Assembly (NCBI GenBank): GCA_919902515.1
Contig: CAKKRD010000025.1
Span: 62,001 to 126,000 of the forward strand
Length of the DNA: 64,000 nt
DNA from: Nitrosomonadaceae bacterium
Lineage (GTDB): Bacteria > Pseudomonadota > Gammaproteobacteria > Burkholderiales > Nitrosomonadaceae
Direction of reading: 5' to 3'
Under the pieces are notes generated by a model. That model made no database searches. It saw only the letters and a list, made by a program, of their open reading frames with translations, and was not told where the DNA came from. Both the position numbers and the translations under genes were made by a program. This document shows, in pieces, positions 51,852 through 63,800 of the stretch (the stretch's first letter is position 1; the number at the start of each line of letters is the position of its first letter).

Positions 51852-53210
51852 ATGAACGATAGCGCCACTTCCTCCACACGCTTTTCCTATCCTTACGCAA
51901 CACTCCAGCAAATCGCACGCGATATTCTGGATTACGCCAGAGAAGGGGGTGCCAGTGCCTGCGAAACCGAGGTATCGGACGGTTTCGGTCAGAATGTCAC
52001 GGTGCGCCGGGGCGAAGTGGAAACGATTGAATACAACCGCGATAAAGGTCTGGCAGTGACGGTTTATATCGGCCAGAAACGTGGCAATGCCAGCACTTCA
52101 GATTTCTCGCCGCAAGCGGTGCGCGATACTGTAGCAGCAGCCCTGTCCATCGCCAGATACACCGCAGCGGACGACTGCGCGGGACTGGCCGATGCTGATT
52201 TGCTGGCACGTGAATTTCCCGATCTCGACTTGTACTTCCCATGGGATCTGCCGGTGGAGCAGGCGATACAGCTTGCCCAGAACTGTGAGGCGGCGGCGTT
52301 TGCAGTCGACAAGCGCATCACCAACTCTGAAGGCGGCAGTGTTGCGCTGAGTGAATCGCAGTTTGTTTACGCCAACAGTCTTGGCTTCATGGGTGGTTAT
52401 CCCACTTCCCGTCACAGTCTCAGTTGTGCGGTGATCGCAGGCCAGGATGACGCTATGCAGCGCGATTACTGGTACAGCGTAGCGCGTGACGCCAGCGATC
52501 TGGAACAAGCCGACAGTGTGGGTAAAAAAGCGGGAATGCGCAGTGTCGCGCGCCTGGGCGCAAAAAAAATCGCTACCTGCGAAGTACCGGTGCTATTCGA
52601 AGCACCCATTGCTTCAAGCCTGATAGGACATTTTGTGGGTGCTGTAAGCGGTGGCAGCCTTTACCGGAAATCATCATTTCTGCTGGACAGCATCGGCAAG
52701 CAGGTATTTGCACCGGATATTCAGATTCGCGAATTGCCTCATCTGAAAAAAGGGCTGGCCAGCGGCGTATTCGACGACGAAGGCGTCGCCACGGTTGAGC
52801 GCAAAGTAGTCGAGAATGGCGTGGTGCAGGGCTATTTCCTCAGCAGTTATTCTGCGCGCAAGCTTGGACTGCGCACCACCGGAAATGCCGGCGGCAACCA
52901 CAACCTGATTCTGGATAACAACGCGCCACTGGAATTTTCCGCACTGCTCAGGAAAATGGGTAAGGGACTGCTGGTGACTGAGTTGCTAGGTCATGGGGTG
53001 AATTCCGTCACGGGAGATTATTCCCGGGGAGCGGCAGGCTACTGGGTGGAAGGCGGCGAAATCCGCCATGCAGTCGAGGAAGTCACCATCGCCGGCAATC
53101 TGAAAGATATGCTGCTCGGCATCTCTGCAGTGGGTAGCGATACGCTGGTGCGGGTTTCCAAACAATGCGGCTCCTTGTTGATAGACCGGATGACGGTTGC
53201 GGGCGGCTAA
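51852..53210 (+). CDS. pmbA: Metalloprotease-related PmbA/TldE
   Basis: MNDSATSSTRFSYPYATLQQIARDIL...DGFGQNVTVRRGEVETIEYNRDKGLAVTVYIG; divergent from darP as usual. Start at 51852 preferred. Confidence 0.96.
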   Translation: MNDSATSSTRFSYPYATLQQIARDILDYAREGGASACETEVSDGFGQNVTVRRGEVETIEYNRDKGLAVTVYIGQKRGNASTSDFSPQAVRDTVAAALSIARYTAADDCAGLADADLLAREFPDLDLYFPWDLPVEQAIQLAQNCEAAAFAVDKRITNSEGGSVALSESQFVYANSLGFMGGYPTSRHSLSCAVIAGQDDAMQRDYWYSVARDASDLEQADSVGKKAGMRSVARLGAKKIATCEVPVLFEAPIASSLIGHFVGAVSGGSLYRKSSFLLDSIGKQVFAPDIQIRELPHLKKGLASGVFDDEGVATVERKVVENGVVQGYFLSSYSARKLGLRTTGNAGGNHNLILDNNAPLEFSALLRKMGKGLLVTELLGHGVNSVTGDYSRGAAGYWVEGGEIRHAVEEVTIAGNLKDMLLGISAVGSDTLVRVSKQCGSLLIDRMTVAGG

Positions 53211-53314
53211 AAGCATGCGGGCACTTCGCTCGCATACCTGCAGAGCATGAGATAGTGCGCACCGATTCCCAGTAGACCGTATCGTTTGGTTTGCCTCCAT
53301 AGCCAAAACTCCAG

Positions 53315-53860
53315 ATGAATTTCCTGCGCAAATTTGAGCAAGCCATCAACCGGCTGTCAGGGGCATTCGGCTGGCTGGCTGGCTGGCTATGCGTGGCCAT
53401 GATCGGCGTGGTGTTCATCGACGTGGTTGCACGCTACGTTTTTGCATCCGGTTCCATCGCCATGCAGGAACTGGAGTGGCATTTGTTTGCCGCTATGTTT
53501 CTGCTGGGTGCAGCCTATACCATGCGCGAGAATGCCAACGTGCGGGTGGATGTATTTTATGGGCGCATGAATCCGCGCACAAAAGCCGTGGTGGATATTC
53601 TCGGCACACTGCTGTTTGTCATCCCCATGTGTACGCTGATCCTGTACAGCTCCTACGATTTCGTTACCTATTCCTACCAGATACAGGAAGTGTCCGTCGA
53701 TCCGGGCGGGCTGCCTTACCGCTTCGCCTTCAAAGCACTGCTTCCGCTCGGCTACTTGCTGGTGCTGGTGCAATCCCTGGCGGTGATTTCGCGCAATGTG
53801 CGCCTGTTGCACGGAGACGCCACTGCCGGGCCCGGCTACACCCACCGGGAAGAAGTATGA
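53315..53860 (+). CDS. TRAP transporter small permease (DctQ-like)
   Basis: Four TMs; FASGSIAMQELEWHLFAAMFLLGAAYTMRENANVRVDVFY. Confidence 0.93.
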   Translation: MNFLRKFEQAINRLSGAFGWLAGWLCVAMIGVVFIDVVARYVFASGSIAMQELEWHLFAAMFLLGAAYTMRENANVRVDVFYGRMNPRTKAVVDILGTLLFVIPMCTLILYSSYDFVTYSYQIQEVSVDPGGLPYRFAFKALLPLGYLLVLVQSLAVISRNVRLLHGDATAGPGYTHREEV

Positions 53861-55143
53861 TCGGCCTCGCCATGTTCCTCGTCTGTCTGGTGCTGCTGGC
53901 ACTGGGCTTCCCGGTGGCATTCACTTTCGGTGGTGTGGCGCTTATTTTCGGACTGTATGCGGAAGGCCTGCAACTGTTCCAACTGGTGGCAGAGCGCATG
54001 CATTCGATCATGACCAACGTCACCCTGATGGCAGTGCCGCTGTTCATTTTCATGGGGCTGGTGCTGGAAAGATCGGGCATCGCGGAAAGAATGCTGGAAT
54101 CAATGGGCTCGCTATTTGGTCGCGTGCGCGGCGGGCTGGCAGCATCCACCGTGCTGGTGGGCATGGTACTGGCAGCATCCACCGGCGTGGTCGGTGCATC
54201 GGTCGTGACGATGGGGTTGATCGCGCTGCCGGTAATGCTGAAATACAATTACGACAAACGCTTAGCCAGCGGCGTGATTTGCGCCTCGGGCACGCTCGGG
54301 CAAATCATTCCGCCTTCCATTATCCTCATCATCCTGGGCGATGTGCTGCAGCAACCGGTAGGCGATTTGTATCGGGCTGCGCTGATTCCGGGACTGCTGT
54401 TGGTAACGTTTTATATTATTTACGTTCTCATCCTCGCATTTGCCAGAAAAGATGCTGCGCCCGCCATGCCCAGTAACAATGCGCCGCTCGCAATACAATA
54501 TTGGACAGCATTCAAGGCCATCGTACCCGCGCTCGCCCTGGTGATGATTGTGCTGGGAACGGTATTTGCCGGTATCGCCACGCCGACCGAATCTGCCGCA
54601 ATGGGTGCGGTGGGTGCTGTAGCGCTGGCACTGGCTGGCGGAAATTTCAGATTTCCCATGCTGCACCAGGTGGCGATGGAAACCACCAAGATCAGTGCCA
54701 TGGTGTTCACCATCCTCGCGGGAGCAACTTTTTTCTCAATGGTGTTTACCTACACCGGCGGCGATGAGGCGGTGGAACAGGTCATGCAGCATCTGCCGGG
54801 AGGCAAGTGGGGCTTCATTGTTCTTTCCATGCTGGCGATATTCCTGCTTGGCTTTTTCCTCGATTTTGTCGAAATCGCCTATATCTTCGTTCCCATGATC
54901 GCGCCGATACTGGTTACGCTCGGCATAGACCCGCTCTGGTTCGGCATACTGATTGCGCTCAACCTGCAGACTTCCTTTCTTACGCCTCCGTTCGGCTTTG
55001 CGCTATTCTATCTGCGTGGGGTGGCACCAGCTACGGTCAGCACAACGGATATTTATCGCGGGGTGATCCCGTTCATTTTTTTGCAGCTATTGGTTCTGGC
55101 TTTGATAATAGTCTTTCCTGGCATGATTTCGCTGCTTGGATGA
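53857..55143 (+). CDS. TRAP transporter large permease (DctM-like)
   Basis: MIGLAMFLVCLVLLALGFPVAFTFGGVAL...GQIIPPSIILIILGD; ATGA overlap with DctQ. Start at 53857 preferred. Confidence 0.94.
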   Translation: MIGLAMFLVCLVLLALGFPVAFTFGGVALIFGLYAEGLQLFQLVAERMHSIMTNVTLMAVPLFIFMGLVLERSGIAERMLESMGSLFGRVRGGLAASTVLVGMVLAASTGVVGASVVTMGLIALPVMLKYNYDKRLASGVICASGTLGQIIPPSIILIILGDVLQQPVGDLYRAALIPGLLLVTFYIIYVLILAFARKDAAPAMPSNNAPLAIQYWTAFKAIVPALALVMIVLGTVFAGIATPTESAAMGAVGAVALALAGGNFRFPMLHQVAMETTKISAMVFTILAGATFFSMVFTYTGGDEAVEQVMQHLPGGKWGFIVLSMLAIFLLGFFLDFVEIAYIFVPMIAPILVTLGIDPLWFGILIALNLQTSFLTPPFGFALFYLRGVAPATVSTTDIYRGVIPFIFLQLLVLALIIVFPGMISLLG

Positions 55144-55203
55144 GTATCTAACCGCAGAGAACCGGGTTAAGTTAAGGGCAAGATAAAAACTAAGGAGAGA
55201 GCA

Positions 55204-56262
55204 ATGAAATTTTTACCCGCCTTGATCGCTGTCATCGCGCTCGTTCTGCCGCTAACAATACAAACCGCATCTGCCCAGCCCGTGTATAAGTGGCGGCTTG
55301 CGATGTCATGGCCAGAAGGCACGCCCATGCTGCACAATGCTGCCCAGCGTTTTGCCGATAATGTAAGAAAGATGTCGGCCGGACGCATGAGCATCGCCAT
55401 CGATGCACCCGGCAAGCATAAGGCGCCGCTGGGTATTTTCGACATGGTGCGTTCCGGCTCCTATGAAATGGGACACACCTCCTCCTACTATTACAAAGGC
55501 AAAGACCCAGCCGCCACTTTTTTTACTGCCACGCCGTTCGGCATGACCCCGACCGAGATGAACGCTTGGTATTACTATGGCGGCGGCCTGGCTTTACTGA
55601 ACAAAGTTTACGCCAAGCACAACATCGTTGCGTTCCCCGGAGGAAACACCCACATCCAGATGGGCGGCTGGTTCAGGAAGGAAATCAACTCACTGAAAGA
55701 CTTGAATGGCTTGAAGATGCGCATTCCCGGCCATGCCGGTGAAGTGGTTGAGAAGGTCGGCATGAAACCCACGAGTATTCCGCCTGGTGAGCTTTACACC
55801 GCGCTGGAACGTGGCACGATAGATGCGGTGGAGTGGATCGGCCCGGCCAACGACGAGAAAATGGGATTCCATAAAATTGCACCTTACTACTACACCGGCT
55901 GGCATGAGCCGGGTGCGGAATTGCATGTGTTCATTAACAAGAAAAAATTTGACGCCCTGCCGGAAGACCTTAAAACCATCATCGCGGTAGCGGCGAAAGA
56001 AACGTCCCTTGATATGCTGTCAGAGTCTTTTTACCGTAATACTCTGGCGTGGGAGAAAATGCAGAAAGAGGGCACGGTCAAAATCCGTACTTTCCCAAAG
56101 GATGTACTGGATGCGTTCAGAAAAGCCAACGACGAACTGCTTGCCGAGTTTGCTGCCAGGTCGCCGGAAGCGAAGGAAGTGATCGAAAGCCAGAAAACAT
56201 TCCTCACCAAGGCCCGGGTCTGGACCAAGATTACCGACGAGGATTATCTGAAACTGCGGTGA
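55204..56262 (+). CDS. TRAP transporter substrate-binding protein (DctP-like)
   Basis: Signal peptide; WRLAMSWPEGTPMLHNAAQRFADNVRKMSAGRMSI...GLKMRIPGHAGEVVEKVGMKPTSIPPGELYTALERGTIDAVEWIGP. Confidence 0.94.
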   Translation: MKFLPALIAVIALVLPLTIQTASAQPVYKWRLAMSWPEGTPMLHNAAQRFADNVRKMSAGRMSIAIDAPGKHKAPLGIFDMVRSGSYEMGHTSSYYYKGKDPAATFFTATPFGMTPTEMNAWYYYGGGLALLNKVYAKHNIVAFPGGNTHIQMGGWFRKEINSLKDLNGLKMRIPGHAGEVVEKVGMKPTSIPPGELYTALERGTIDAVEWIGPANDEKMGFHKIAPYYYTGWHEPGAELHVFINKKKFDALPEDLKTIIAVAAKETSLDMLSESFYRNTLAWEKMQKEGTVKIRTFPKDVLDAFRKANDELLAEFAARSPEAKEVIESQKTFLTKARVWTKITDEDYLKLR

Positions 56263-56273
56263 TCAGGGAAATT

Positions 56274-57293
56274 CTATGCCCGCTGCAGCGAACGAACCGG
56301 AACCCCGCTACAGTAGCCATTATCCTGAAACCAGGACATCGCATCCCTGAGCGCTTCCGCTGCAGGCCGGTAGTGATAGCCCAGTTCACGCGTGGCCTTT
56401 TCGCTGGAGAAAAACATCATTTTCTTCGCCATACGCACACTGTCCACGGTTGCACGCGGCTCAACATCTGTAATCATTGCAGATTTTTCCATCATCCAGG
56501 CTATGGGTAACATAAAGTTTGCCGAGAGATTCATTCGCTTTATCTGCTTGCCGCTGATCTCATCGATGGTCTGCAATATTTTCAATAAGGTCATGTTCTC
56601 GCCACCCAAGATATAACGCTCCCCTGCTCTGCCGTGGGCATGTGCCAGCAGGTGACCCTGCGCAATATCATCAACATGCGCGACGTTCAGACCCGTATTT
56701 ATGTAGGCCGGCATCCGCCCGCATAATGTATTCAGCACCATACGTCCGGTGGGGGTGGGCCTGATATCACACGGCCCTATCGGGGTGGAAGGATTGACAA
56801 TAACCAGCGGCAGCTTATGTTCGTCGGTGAGCTGCTGCACAGCCTGCTCTGCCAGGAATTTGGAACGCTTATAGTGCCCGGTCATATCGGCAAGGTTGGA
56901 GGGAGTCTCTTCATTGGCCGGGACGCCGTCAGGATTCAACCCCAGCGTTGCCACACTGCTGGTGTATATCATGCGTTTTATGCCGGCTTCGGCAGCAGCA
57001 AGGATCAGTGCCTGAGTTCCCCTGACATTAATGTCATACATGGTTTCCGGATCTGGCACCCAGAGACGATAATCTGCAGCGACATGGAACAGGCTGTCAC
57101 AACCGACAACCGCACGCTGCAAAGATGCAGTATCACGCAGATCACCTTCCGAAATTTCAACGGTTAATTTATCAAGATTTCGCCGATCACTGCCTGGCCT
57201 GACCAGGCAACGCACTTCATGACCGGCAGCCAGCAAACAACGCATGACCGCCGAGCCGACAAAACCGTTTGCCCCAGTGACCAATGATTTCAA
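56274..57293 (-). CDS. hpnA: Hopanoid-associated sugar epimerase-like NAD-dependent epimerase
   Basis: MKSLVTGANGFVGSAVMRCLLAAGHEVRCLVRPGSDRRNL...HYKRSKFLAEQAV. Confidence 0.85.
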   Translation of the reverse strand: MKSLVTGANGFVGSAVMRCLLAAGHEVRCLVRPGSDRRNLDKLTVEISEGDLRDTASLQRAVVGCDSLFHVAADYRLWVPDPETMYDINVRGTQALILAAAEAGIKRMIYTSSVATLGLNPDGVPANEETPSNLADMTGHYKRSKFLAEQAVQQLTDEHKLPLVIVNPSTPIGPCDIRPTPTGRMVLNTLCGRMPAYINTGLNVAHVDDIAQGHLLAHAHGRAGERYILGGENMTLLKILQTIDEISGKQIKRMNLSANFMLPIAWMMEKSAMITDVEPRATVDSVRMAKKMMFFSSEKATRELGYHYRPAAEALRDAMSWFQDNGYCSGVPVRSLQRA

Positions 57294-57515
57294 AATGATT
57301 TAATCCTTAACACCCAGAGTCCATATTAAACCCGCAAGACAAAAGCTGATGCACCCATCGCCCCAGGGAGATGACCATTGCGAATGCTACCACTGATGAT
57401 AGCTGTAATGCAGCCTTCGTTCTGGAACGCGGCCGCTCAGGACGGTTTAGCTTAGCGGGTGAGGAATTACGGTCAGCCTGGGGCCAGACAGATCAAGGAT
57501 ATACCGTGCTTCAGT

Positions 57516-58661
57516 TTAAACAACTCCCTCGTCGCGGAAGCGCTGCTGAATTTCCTGCACCTTGTCGATATTTTTAAGCATGGCGTCGACGCAGTCGCGA
57601 TCGAGCTTGGTATCGGCCAGACGCCGCAGCATGGCGAAGGCGTCATCGTTGCTCCAGGGCGCCTTGTAGGTGCGGCGCGAGGTAAGCGCGTCGAATATGT
57701 CCGCCACGGCACTGATGCGTGCTTCAATGGGAATTTCATCTCCTTTCAAGCCCTTGGGATAGCCACTGCCATCAATGGCTTCATGATGGTATTCGGCAAT
57801 ATTGCGCATGATGCTGACATGGCCAAATGTGCCCAGGCTGAAATCCTCAAGGATGACGTCAATAATCTCGCGGCCTTTTTGCGGGTGAGTCATCATCACC
57901 TTGAATTCCTCTTCATCAAGCTTGCCCGGTTTGCGCAGGACACTGTCCGGGATGCCGATCTTGCCAACATCATGCAGCGGTGAAAACAGAAAAATATGCT
58001 CGATCTGTTCGTCGCTGAGATTATAGCGTGGAGCCAGTTCACGCGCGATGAGGCGGGCATAGTGCGCGGTGCGGTCGATGTGCGAACCGGTTTCGACGTC
58101 ACGATAGTGGGTCATGCTGCGCGCTGCCTGCACCGCAGCCAGCAGGGTGCGGATAGCGGTCAGCTCATTGATGACCATCAAGGCGATAAGATGGCCGTAG
58201 ATATCGATCTGGCGCAGCACCCTCGGCACGAATGGGTGGGGCTTGAATGAGTTGAAAAATAAGAAGCCGATGAAAGTGTTGCTCTGGTAGAGCGGCATGG
58301 TGTAGCTGGCCTGATAACCCTTGCTCGCTACCCGTTTGGTGTGCTCCTGGGTGCCATGGGCGAAAATAGACATATCCTGCACCACACGCGGACGGCGACG
58401 CTGCATGATCTCGCGCAGTGATGAAGCGGCTCCGAGCGGTACTTCATACGCGGCCAATGGGCTGGCACCTTCGGTGCTGTGGGTATAAGTTTTGAGCATG
58501 CTGGTTTTTTCATCAAAAAGAGCGATGGCCAGGCGATCGATAAAGGGAAAATCCTCGCGGATCACCTGGTGCAGGAAACGCAGCTTATCGGACAGCGGCA
58601 GGCTTTCGTGCAACTGGGCCAATATATCCTGGTGCGGAAACAGATCCTCTTCTTGTGACAT
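57516..58661 (-). CDS. HD-GYP phosphodiesterase with N-terminal GAF-like domain
   Basis: [27 protein letters not shown] and [43 protein letters not shown]. Confidence 0.94.
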   Translation of the reverse strand: MSQEEDLFPHQDILAQLHESLPLSDKLRFLHQVIREDFPFIDRLAIALFDEKTSMLKTYTHSTEGASPLAAYEVPLGAASSLREIMQRRRPRVVQDMSIFAHGTQEHTKRVASKGYQASYTMPLYQSNTFIGFLFFNSFKPHPFVPRVLRQIDIYGHLIALMVINELTAIRTLLAAVQAARSMTHYRDVETGSHIDRTAHYARLIARELAPRYNLSDEQIEHIFLFSPLHDVGKIGIPDSVLRKPGKLDEEEFKVMMTHPQKGREIIDVILEDFSLGTFGHVSIMRNIAEYHHEAIDGSGYPKGLKGDEIPIEARISAVADIFDALTSRRTYKAPWSNDDAFAMLRRLADTKLDRDCVDAMLKNIDKVQEIQQRFRDEGVV

Positions 58662-59052
58662 AGCAGACTCCTTCAGGCAGGTATCATGCTCATAATACAC
58701 GTAATGAAAATAACGTTAAATCAGACCAGCGTTGATCGGCGCATCAGCTTGCAATAACGGCGCATAATTCCAGATAGACCGTTCCATCAGGATGGCCGCC
58801 ACCAATCGCTACTATCGCTTAAGGCATCCGGTTCTGGCTGCCTGCATGATCAGCCTTGTATGTCAGGAAGAATTTGGATAGTCTACCTGCCATCAACAAG
58901 TTAAGAAAGTATTCTGGTGTCCGTATGATCCAAGCATACCCAGGCTGTTCTTTCCATCATCTGAATCCCTATGCGGCAGTGCTTTGCTCCGGACAAAGGG
59001 CGTCCGGCATCACTGCGGCACTGCCGCATTTACTGCACAAAATAAATCATCC

Positions 59053-59595
59053 ATGAGAAGAATCATTGCATTAATTGGCATTGCCTTGCTTGCCGGTTGC
59101 ATAACCATCACTCCGGGGCGGTATTCAATCCTGGTTGACAACCATCAGGCGCTGAAAAAATATGCCGGAAGCCAGGTTCGGATCGCTGCCATGTTAACGC
59201 CTGTCAACTACCGCGCAAGCTGTCGACTAATAACAGGGAAGATTCTGGGACCCGACGGCATGAGTATTGCGCAGTTTGTCGAAAAAGCGTTCAACGATGA
59301 ACTGAAACTTGCCAACATCTACTCGGACAACGGCGTATCGCTCATTGGCAGCCTTACAGAGATCAACTTTTCATCCGGCCACGGGGGACTACTCGCGAAC
59401 GGGTGGTGGGATCTGTCGCTATCGCTTAACTCCGGCAATGGAAAATCGATGCGAGTAGCGAACCGGTACGAGTTCCAGAGTAGCCTTGATAGATATGTCG
59501 CCTGCGACCGGACCGCCCAGGCACTGACCCCTGCCGTTCAAGACTTGATAAAGAAGGCCGTTACCGATCCGCAATTCGGCGCACTGCTGCGGTGA
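59053..59595 (+). CDS. Small lipoprotein, function unknown
   Basis: MRRIIALIGIALLAGCITITPGRYSI lipobox. Start at 59053 preferred. Confidence 0.75.
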   Translation: MRRIIALIGIALLAGCITITPGRYSILVDNHQALKKYAGSQVRIAAMLTPVNYRASCRLITGKILGPDGMSIAQFVEKAFNDELKLANIYSDNGVSLIGSLTEINFSSGHGGLLANGWWDLSLSLNSGNGKSMRVANRYEFQSSLDRYVACDRTAQALTPAVQDLIKKAVTDPQFGALLR

Positions 59596-59615
59596 GCGGG
59601 AAGCTGCACTGCGGA

Positions 59616-60749
59616 TCAATCTACTTTGCAAACCACTCTATTTCGCCCATCTCTCTTGGCCTGATGCAACGCTTCATCGGCTGAACCAACAAATTTCTCG
59701 GCCAGCGTACTGACATCTCTTTCTGCCGAGTCTGCAATTAACATGGAAACGCCGATAGAAATCGTGACCTGGATACTCTCGCCAGAGAGTGACTGGAAGG
59801 AATAGGACGACATGGTGGCCCGAATCCGCTCGGCAATATCGCAAGCTGGGGGAATGGCGGCCTGCGGTAGCAGAACAACGAATTCTTCACCGCCGTAGCG
59901 CGCCATGACGTCGCCAGCCCGAAGCTGTACCTTAATCAGCTTGGCGACATTGCGCAGCACTTCATCCCCCGCCTGATGGCCAAAGGTATCGTTTATGCGC
60001 TTGAACTTGTCCACATCGAGAAACATGCAGGCAAGCGGCAGGCCATGGCGTTGCGCATGGGTAATTTCCTCCAGACAACGACTCTCGAAATAGCGACGGT
60101 TGTTGACACCGGTAAGTGGGTCGGTCAGCCCCATCAGTTTAAGTCGCTCATGATTAAGGGCATTCTCCAGACAGATCGCAAAGATGGCTGCCAGCCGTTC
60201 AAGGAAGTCGGTGCCACTGCCGGTGGCAAAGCGTTCCACTTTGCGACTACCTATATTGAGACTGCCAATCAACTCACCCTGGCTCAGCAGCGGCAGGAAC
60301 GCTACTGATACACATCCGCAGGACGATGAATCGAGTATGGCGCTGTGTCGCCCTGCATCGAAAGCTCCGAGGAAAGGCCGGAGGTTATCACCATACAGAT
60401 TTGTCAGCACAAACGAGCTTTCCAGCAGAACCAGCCCAGCCATTTTTGCATCCCCTCCTTTTTCCTCCTCCAGGATGCGTGCGATTTCGTATTCCGGGTC
60501 GATGAGCAACAAGGTCACAGCATCATGGTCAAAAGCAGTCTTAAAATCACACAACAGTATTTGGATCAATTCCGCCAGCGAGCGCGTGCGGATCAAGCAT
60601 CGCTCGAGCTGATCAAAGCGGTGCATTTTTTGTTCATTCAGGCGCGCCTCGGCAAGTAGTGTTTGCAGTTGGTCACGCAAGCGCTGGTTTTCTGTTTGCA
60701 GAGCGTTCTCCAAAAGCATGATTTCCAATCCAACTATTCGATAATACAC
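59616..60749 (-). CDS. GGDEF-domain diguanylate cyclase with N-terminal GAF-like domain
   Basis: LRAGDVMARYGGEEFVVLLPQA: intact GGEEF and RxxD inhibitory site five residues upstream. Confidence 0.94.
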   Translation of the reverse strand: MYYRIVGLEIMLLENALQTENQRLRDQLQTLLAEARLNEQKMHRFDQLERCLIRTRSLAELIQILLCDFKTAFDHDAVTLLLIDPEYEIARILEEEKGGDAKMAGLVLLESSFVLTNLYGDNLRPFLGAFDAGRHSAILDSSSCGCVSVAFLPLLSQGELIGSLNIGSRKVERFATGSGTDFLERLAAIFAICLENALNHERLKLMGLTDPLTGVNNRRYFESRCLEEITHAQRHGLPLACMFLDVDKFKRINDTFGHQAGDEVLRNVAKLIKVQLRAGDVMARYGGEEFVVLLPQAAIPPACDIAERIRATMSSYSFQSLSGESIQVTISIGVSMLIADSAERDVSTLAEKFVGSADEALHQAKRDGRNRVVCKVD

Positions 60750-60882
60750 AACCTTGGGTTTTTAAGCGAAGTCCGGTCTCATGAACGGGCAGGTCGATGT
60801 GCTCCATCGACCCACAAGGAAGGAAGGCTGACAAAGCCTATTCCTGTCATATTTTTACAAAAAAATTCCAACCAGCCTCCAC

Positions 60883-63800
60883 TCAATCCTCTTCAATCAC
60901 GAGCAGCATCTGCCCGGCGGATACATGCTCACCTTCCTTGCAAAATAGCTGCTGCACCGTGCCGTTGACCGGCGCGTCCAGTGCGATTTCCATTTTCATC
61001 GATTCAACTATCAGCAGCGAACTTCCCGCCGTGACGTACTGCCCTTGCTTGACCAGCAACTTCCACACCGTGCCGGTCACGTGCGTACCAATAGCACGCG
61101 CCCCCTCCGGCAGATCCAGCTCGCTCTGCGCATCCGCCTCGTCGAGTGTAATTTCACTCACGTATTCTGTCTGGCCACTGCTCTTCCAGCGTTCACGCTC
61201 GGCTTCAAACGCAGCCTGCTGTCCGGCTTTGAAAGCGCTGATTGCTACCGCATTCTGTTGCAGGAAGTCGCTGTACTGTTTCAAACTGAAAGTGGTTTCC
61301 TCCACGCGCAACTTAAAGCGCCCGGCGACAAAATCCTTGCGTAGTTCAAGCAGCTCGCTTTCGCTCACCGGACAGAAGCGGATCTGGTCGAAAAAGCGCA
61401 ATAGCCAAGGCTTGCCATGCTTGAAATCGGCAGTCTGACGATAGCGGTTCCACATCTGCACAGTACGGCCGACGAACTGGTAGCCGCCGGGACCTTCCAT
61501 GCCGTACACGCACAAATAAGCCCCGCCTATACCTACCGCGTTCTCTGGTGTCCAGGTGCGTGCCGGGTTGTACTTGGTGGTGACCAGGCGATGACGGGGA
61601 TCCAGCGGGGTCGCCACGGGCGCGCCCAGATACACGTCGCCCAGCCCCAGCACCAGATAGCTCGCCTCAAACAGGATACGCTGCACCGCCTCGATGCTGT
61701 CGAGCCCGTTGATGCGGCGGATAAACTCGATATTGTTCGGGCACCATGGTGCATCGTTGCGTACCGACCGCATGTATTTCTCGATTGCCAGTCGCGTCGC
61801 CGCATCGTCCCACGATAACGGCAGATGCACGATGCGCGTCGGCACTTTCATATCCTCGATGGCGGGTAGTTTCTTCTCCGCAGCAATGAGTATGCCCAGC
61901 AATTTGTCGCACGACAGTACGCGCGAATCGAAATGGATTTGCAGCGAACGGATACCCGGCGTTAGATCCACGATTCCCTGCAGGCAGCCCACATCAATGG
62001 TTCGCTGCACCCACTCCATCAGCGCATGTACGCGAAAGCGTAGATTGAGATCAAGCACCGGTGGGCCATATTCGATCAGCAGATTCTTGTCACCGGACTG
62101 GCGATACACCACCTGCACCTGCCGGGAGCTTTCCGGAATGCGGTGCAGAATGGAGCTACCCATTGCGCTTGCCTTGGGCAGTAGCGGAATGACTTTTGGC
62201 AGCCGAAGATGCTGGATGGTCACGTCCTGTAACTTCTCCAGCGCCAGTGCCTGCTCTGTTGTCATCCAGCGGAAATGCACGCTGTCGCCCGGCTTGAGCT
62301 GCCCCGCCTTCCATAATTCGGCAGCAATAATGGTGACTGGGCAGACGAAGCCGCCCAGACTGGGGCCATCCGGCCCCAGTATCACCGGCATGTCGCCGGT
62401 GAAATCCACGGCACCAATGGCGTAGGCATTGTCGTGGATGTTGGATGGATGCAATCCCGCTTCACCGCCATCGCTGCGCGCCCATTCCGGTTTTGGACCG
62501 AGCAGACGCACACCGGTGCGATTGGAATTGTGGTGCACTTTCCAGCTAGTCGCAAAAAAATTCCGGATATCCGCTTCGGTGAAAAAATCCGGTGCCCCAT
62601 GCGGACCGTACAGTACGCCGATTTCCCATCTATCGGTGTAGTGCGGAATCAGTTCCTGCGGCAGGGTGCAACGGGCATGACTGTGCATCGCCGCGATATG
62701 CAGCACGTCACCGCTACGCAAGGCACGCCCGGCATGTCCGCCGAACTGACCGAGCGTGAAGGTGGCTTTGCTACCAAGATAAGCAGGTACCTGGAAGCCA
62801 CCCTGCACCGCCAGATAAGCACGGCAGCCGTGGTTCCTGATTTTCCCGAACTGTAGCAGCGCCCCTGCCTTGACCGCATGCGACTGCCATTGCGCCAATG
62901 GCTCACCATCCAGACGCACCTCAATGGGGGCACCGGTCACGGCAATCACACTGTCGCAGTTGAAACGCAGGGTCGGGCCGATGAAGGTGATCTCGAGTCC
63001 GGCCTGGTCTTGCACGTTGCTAACCAGACGATTAGCCAGACGGAATGCCAGACTGTCCATCGGCCCGGATGGCGGCACACCGACATGCCAATAGCCCAGC
63101 CGCCCCGGATAATCCTGCAGCGTAGTCTGCACGCCGGGGTCGAGTACCTCGATGGTGTGTACAAGGTAATGGAAGCCGTTCAGAAAACCCGTGGTGTGCT
63201 GGCCACTGCGGAACAGCGTGCTGTGCAAGATCTGCTTGAGATAATCCAGATTGGTTTCGATACCATACAGTGCGGTCGCGTCGAGTGCGGCCAGCAGGTT
63301 GGTGATGGCCTGTTCACGCTCTGCCGCATGCACGATGATCTTGGCCAACAGCGGGTCATAGAACGAAGATACTTCAATACCACGCTCCACCCAGGTTTCG
63401 ACGCGCACCGCAGATGAAAATTCCGCGGCAGTGAGTATCCCGCAGCAAGGCTGAAAATCTTTGGCTGGATTCTCGGCATACACGCGCGCCTGAATAGCAA
63501 TACCGCGCGGCTTGATGTCAAACGAGTCCAGCGGTGGCATATCTCCGGCAGCCTGCCACACCATCCATTCCACCAGATCAATGCCGGTCACTTCTTCGGT
63601 CACGCCATGCTCGACTTGCAGGCGTGTATTCACCTCGAGGAAATAAAACTCGCCGCTGGATGCATCGAAAATGTATTCCACCGTGCCGGCCGACTGGTAG
63701 TTGACCGCCCTGCCCAGGCGCACAGCGGTATCCAGCAGAGCCTGGCGTAAACGTGGGGTAAGATTGGGCGCAGGGGTTTCTTCTATTACCTTCTGGTTGC

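Noticed and set aside
60792-60812. GGTCGATG-N5-CATCGACC inverted repeat between the urea carboxylase and GGDEF genes
   Set aside because: Short stem with no U-tract; could be chance or a weak terminator, insufficient for a call.
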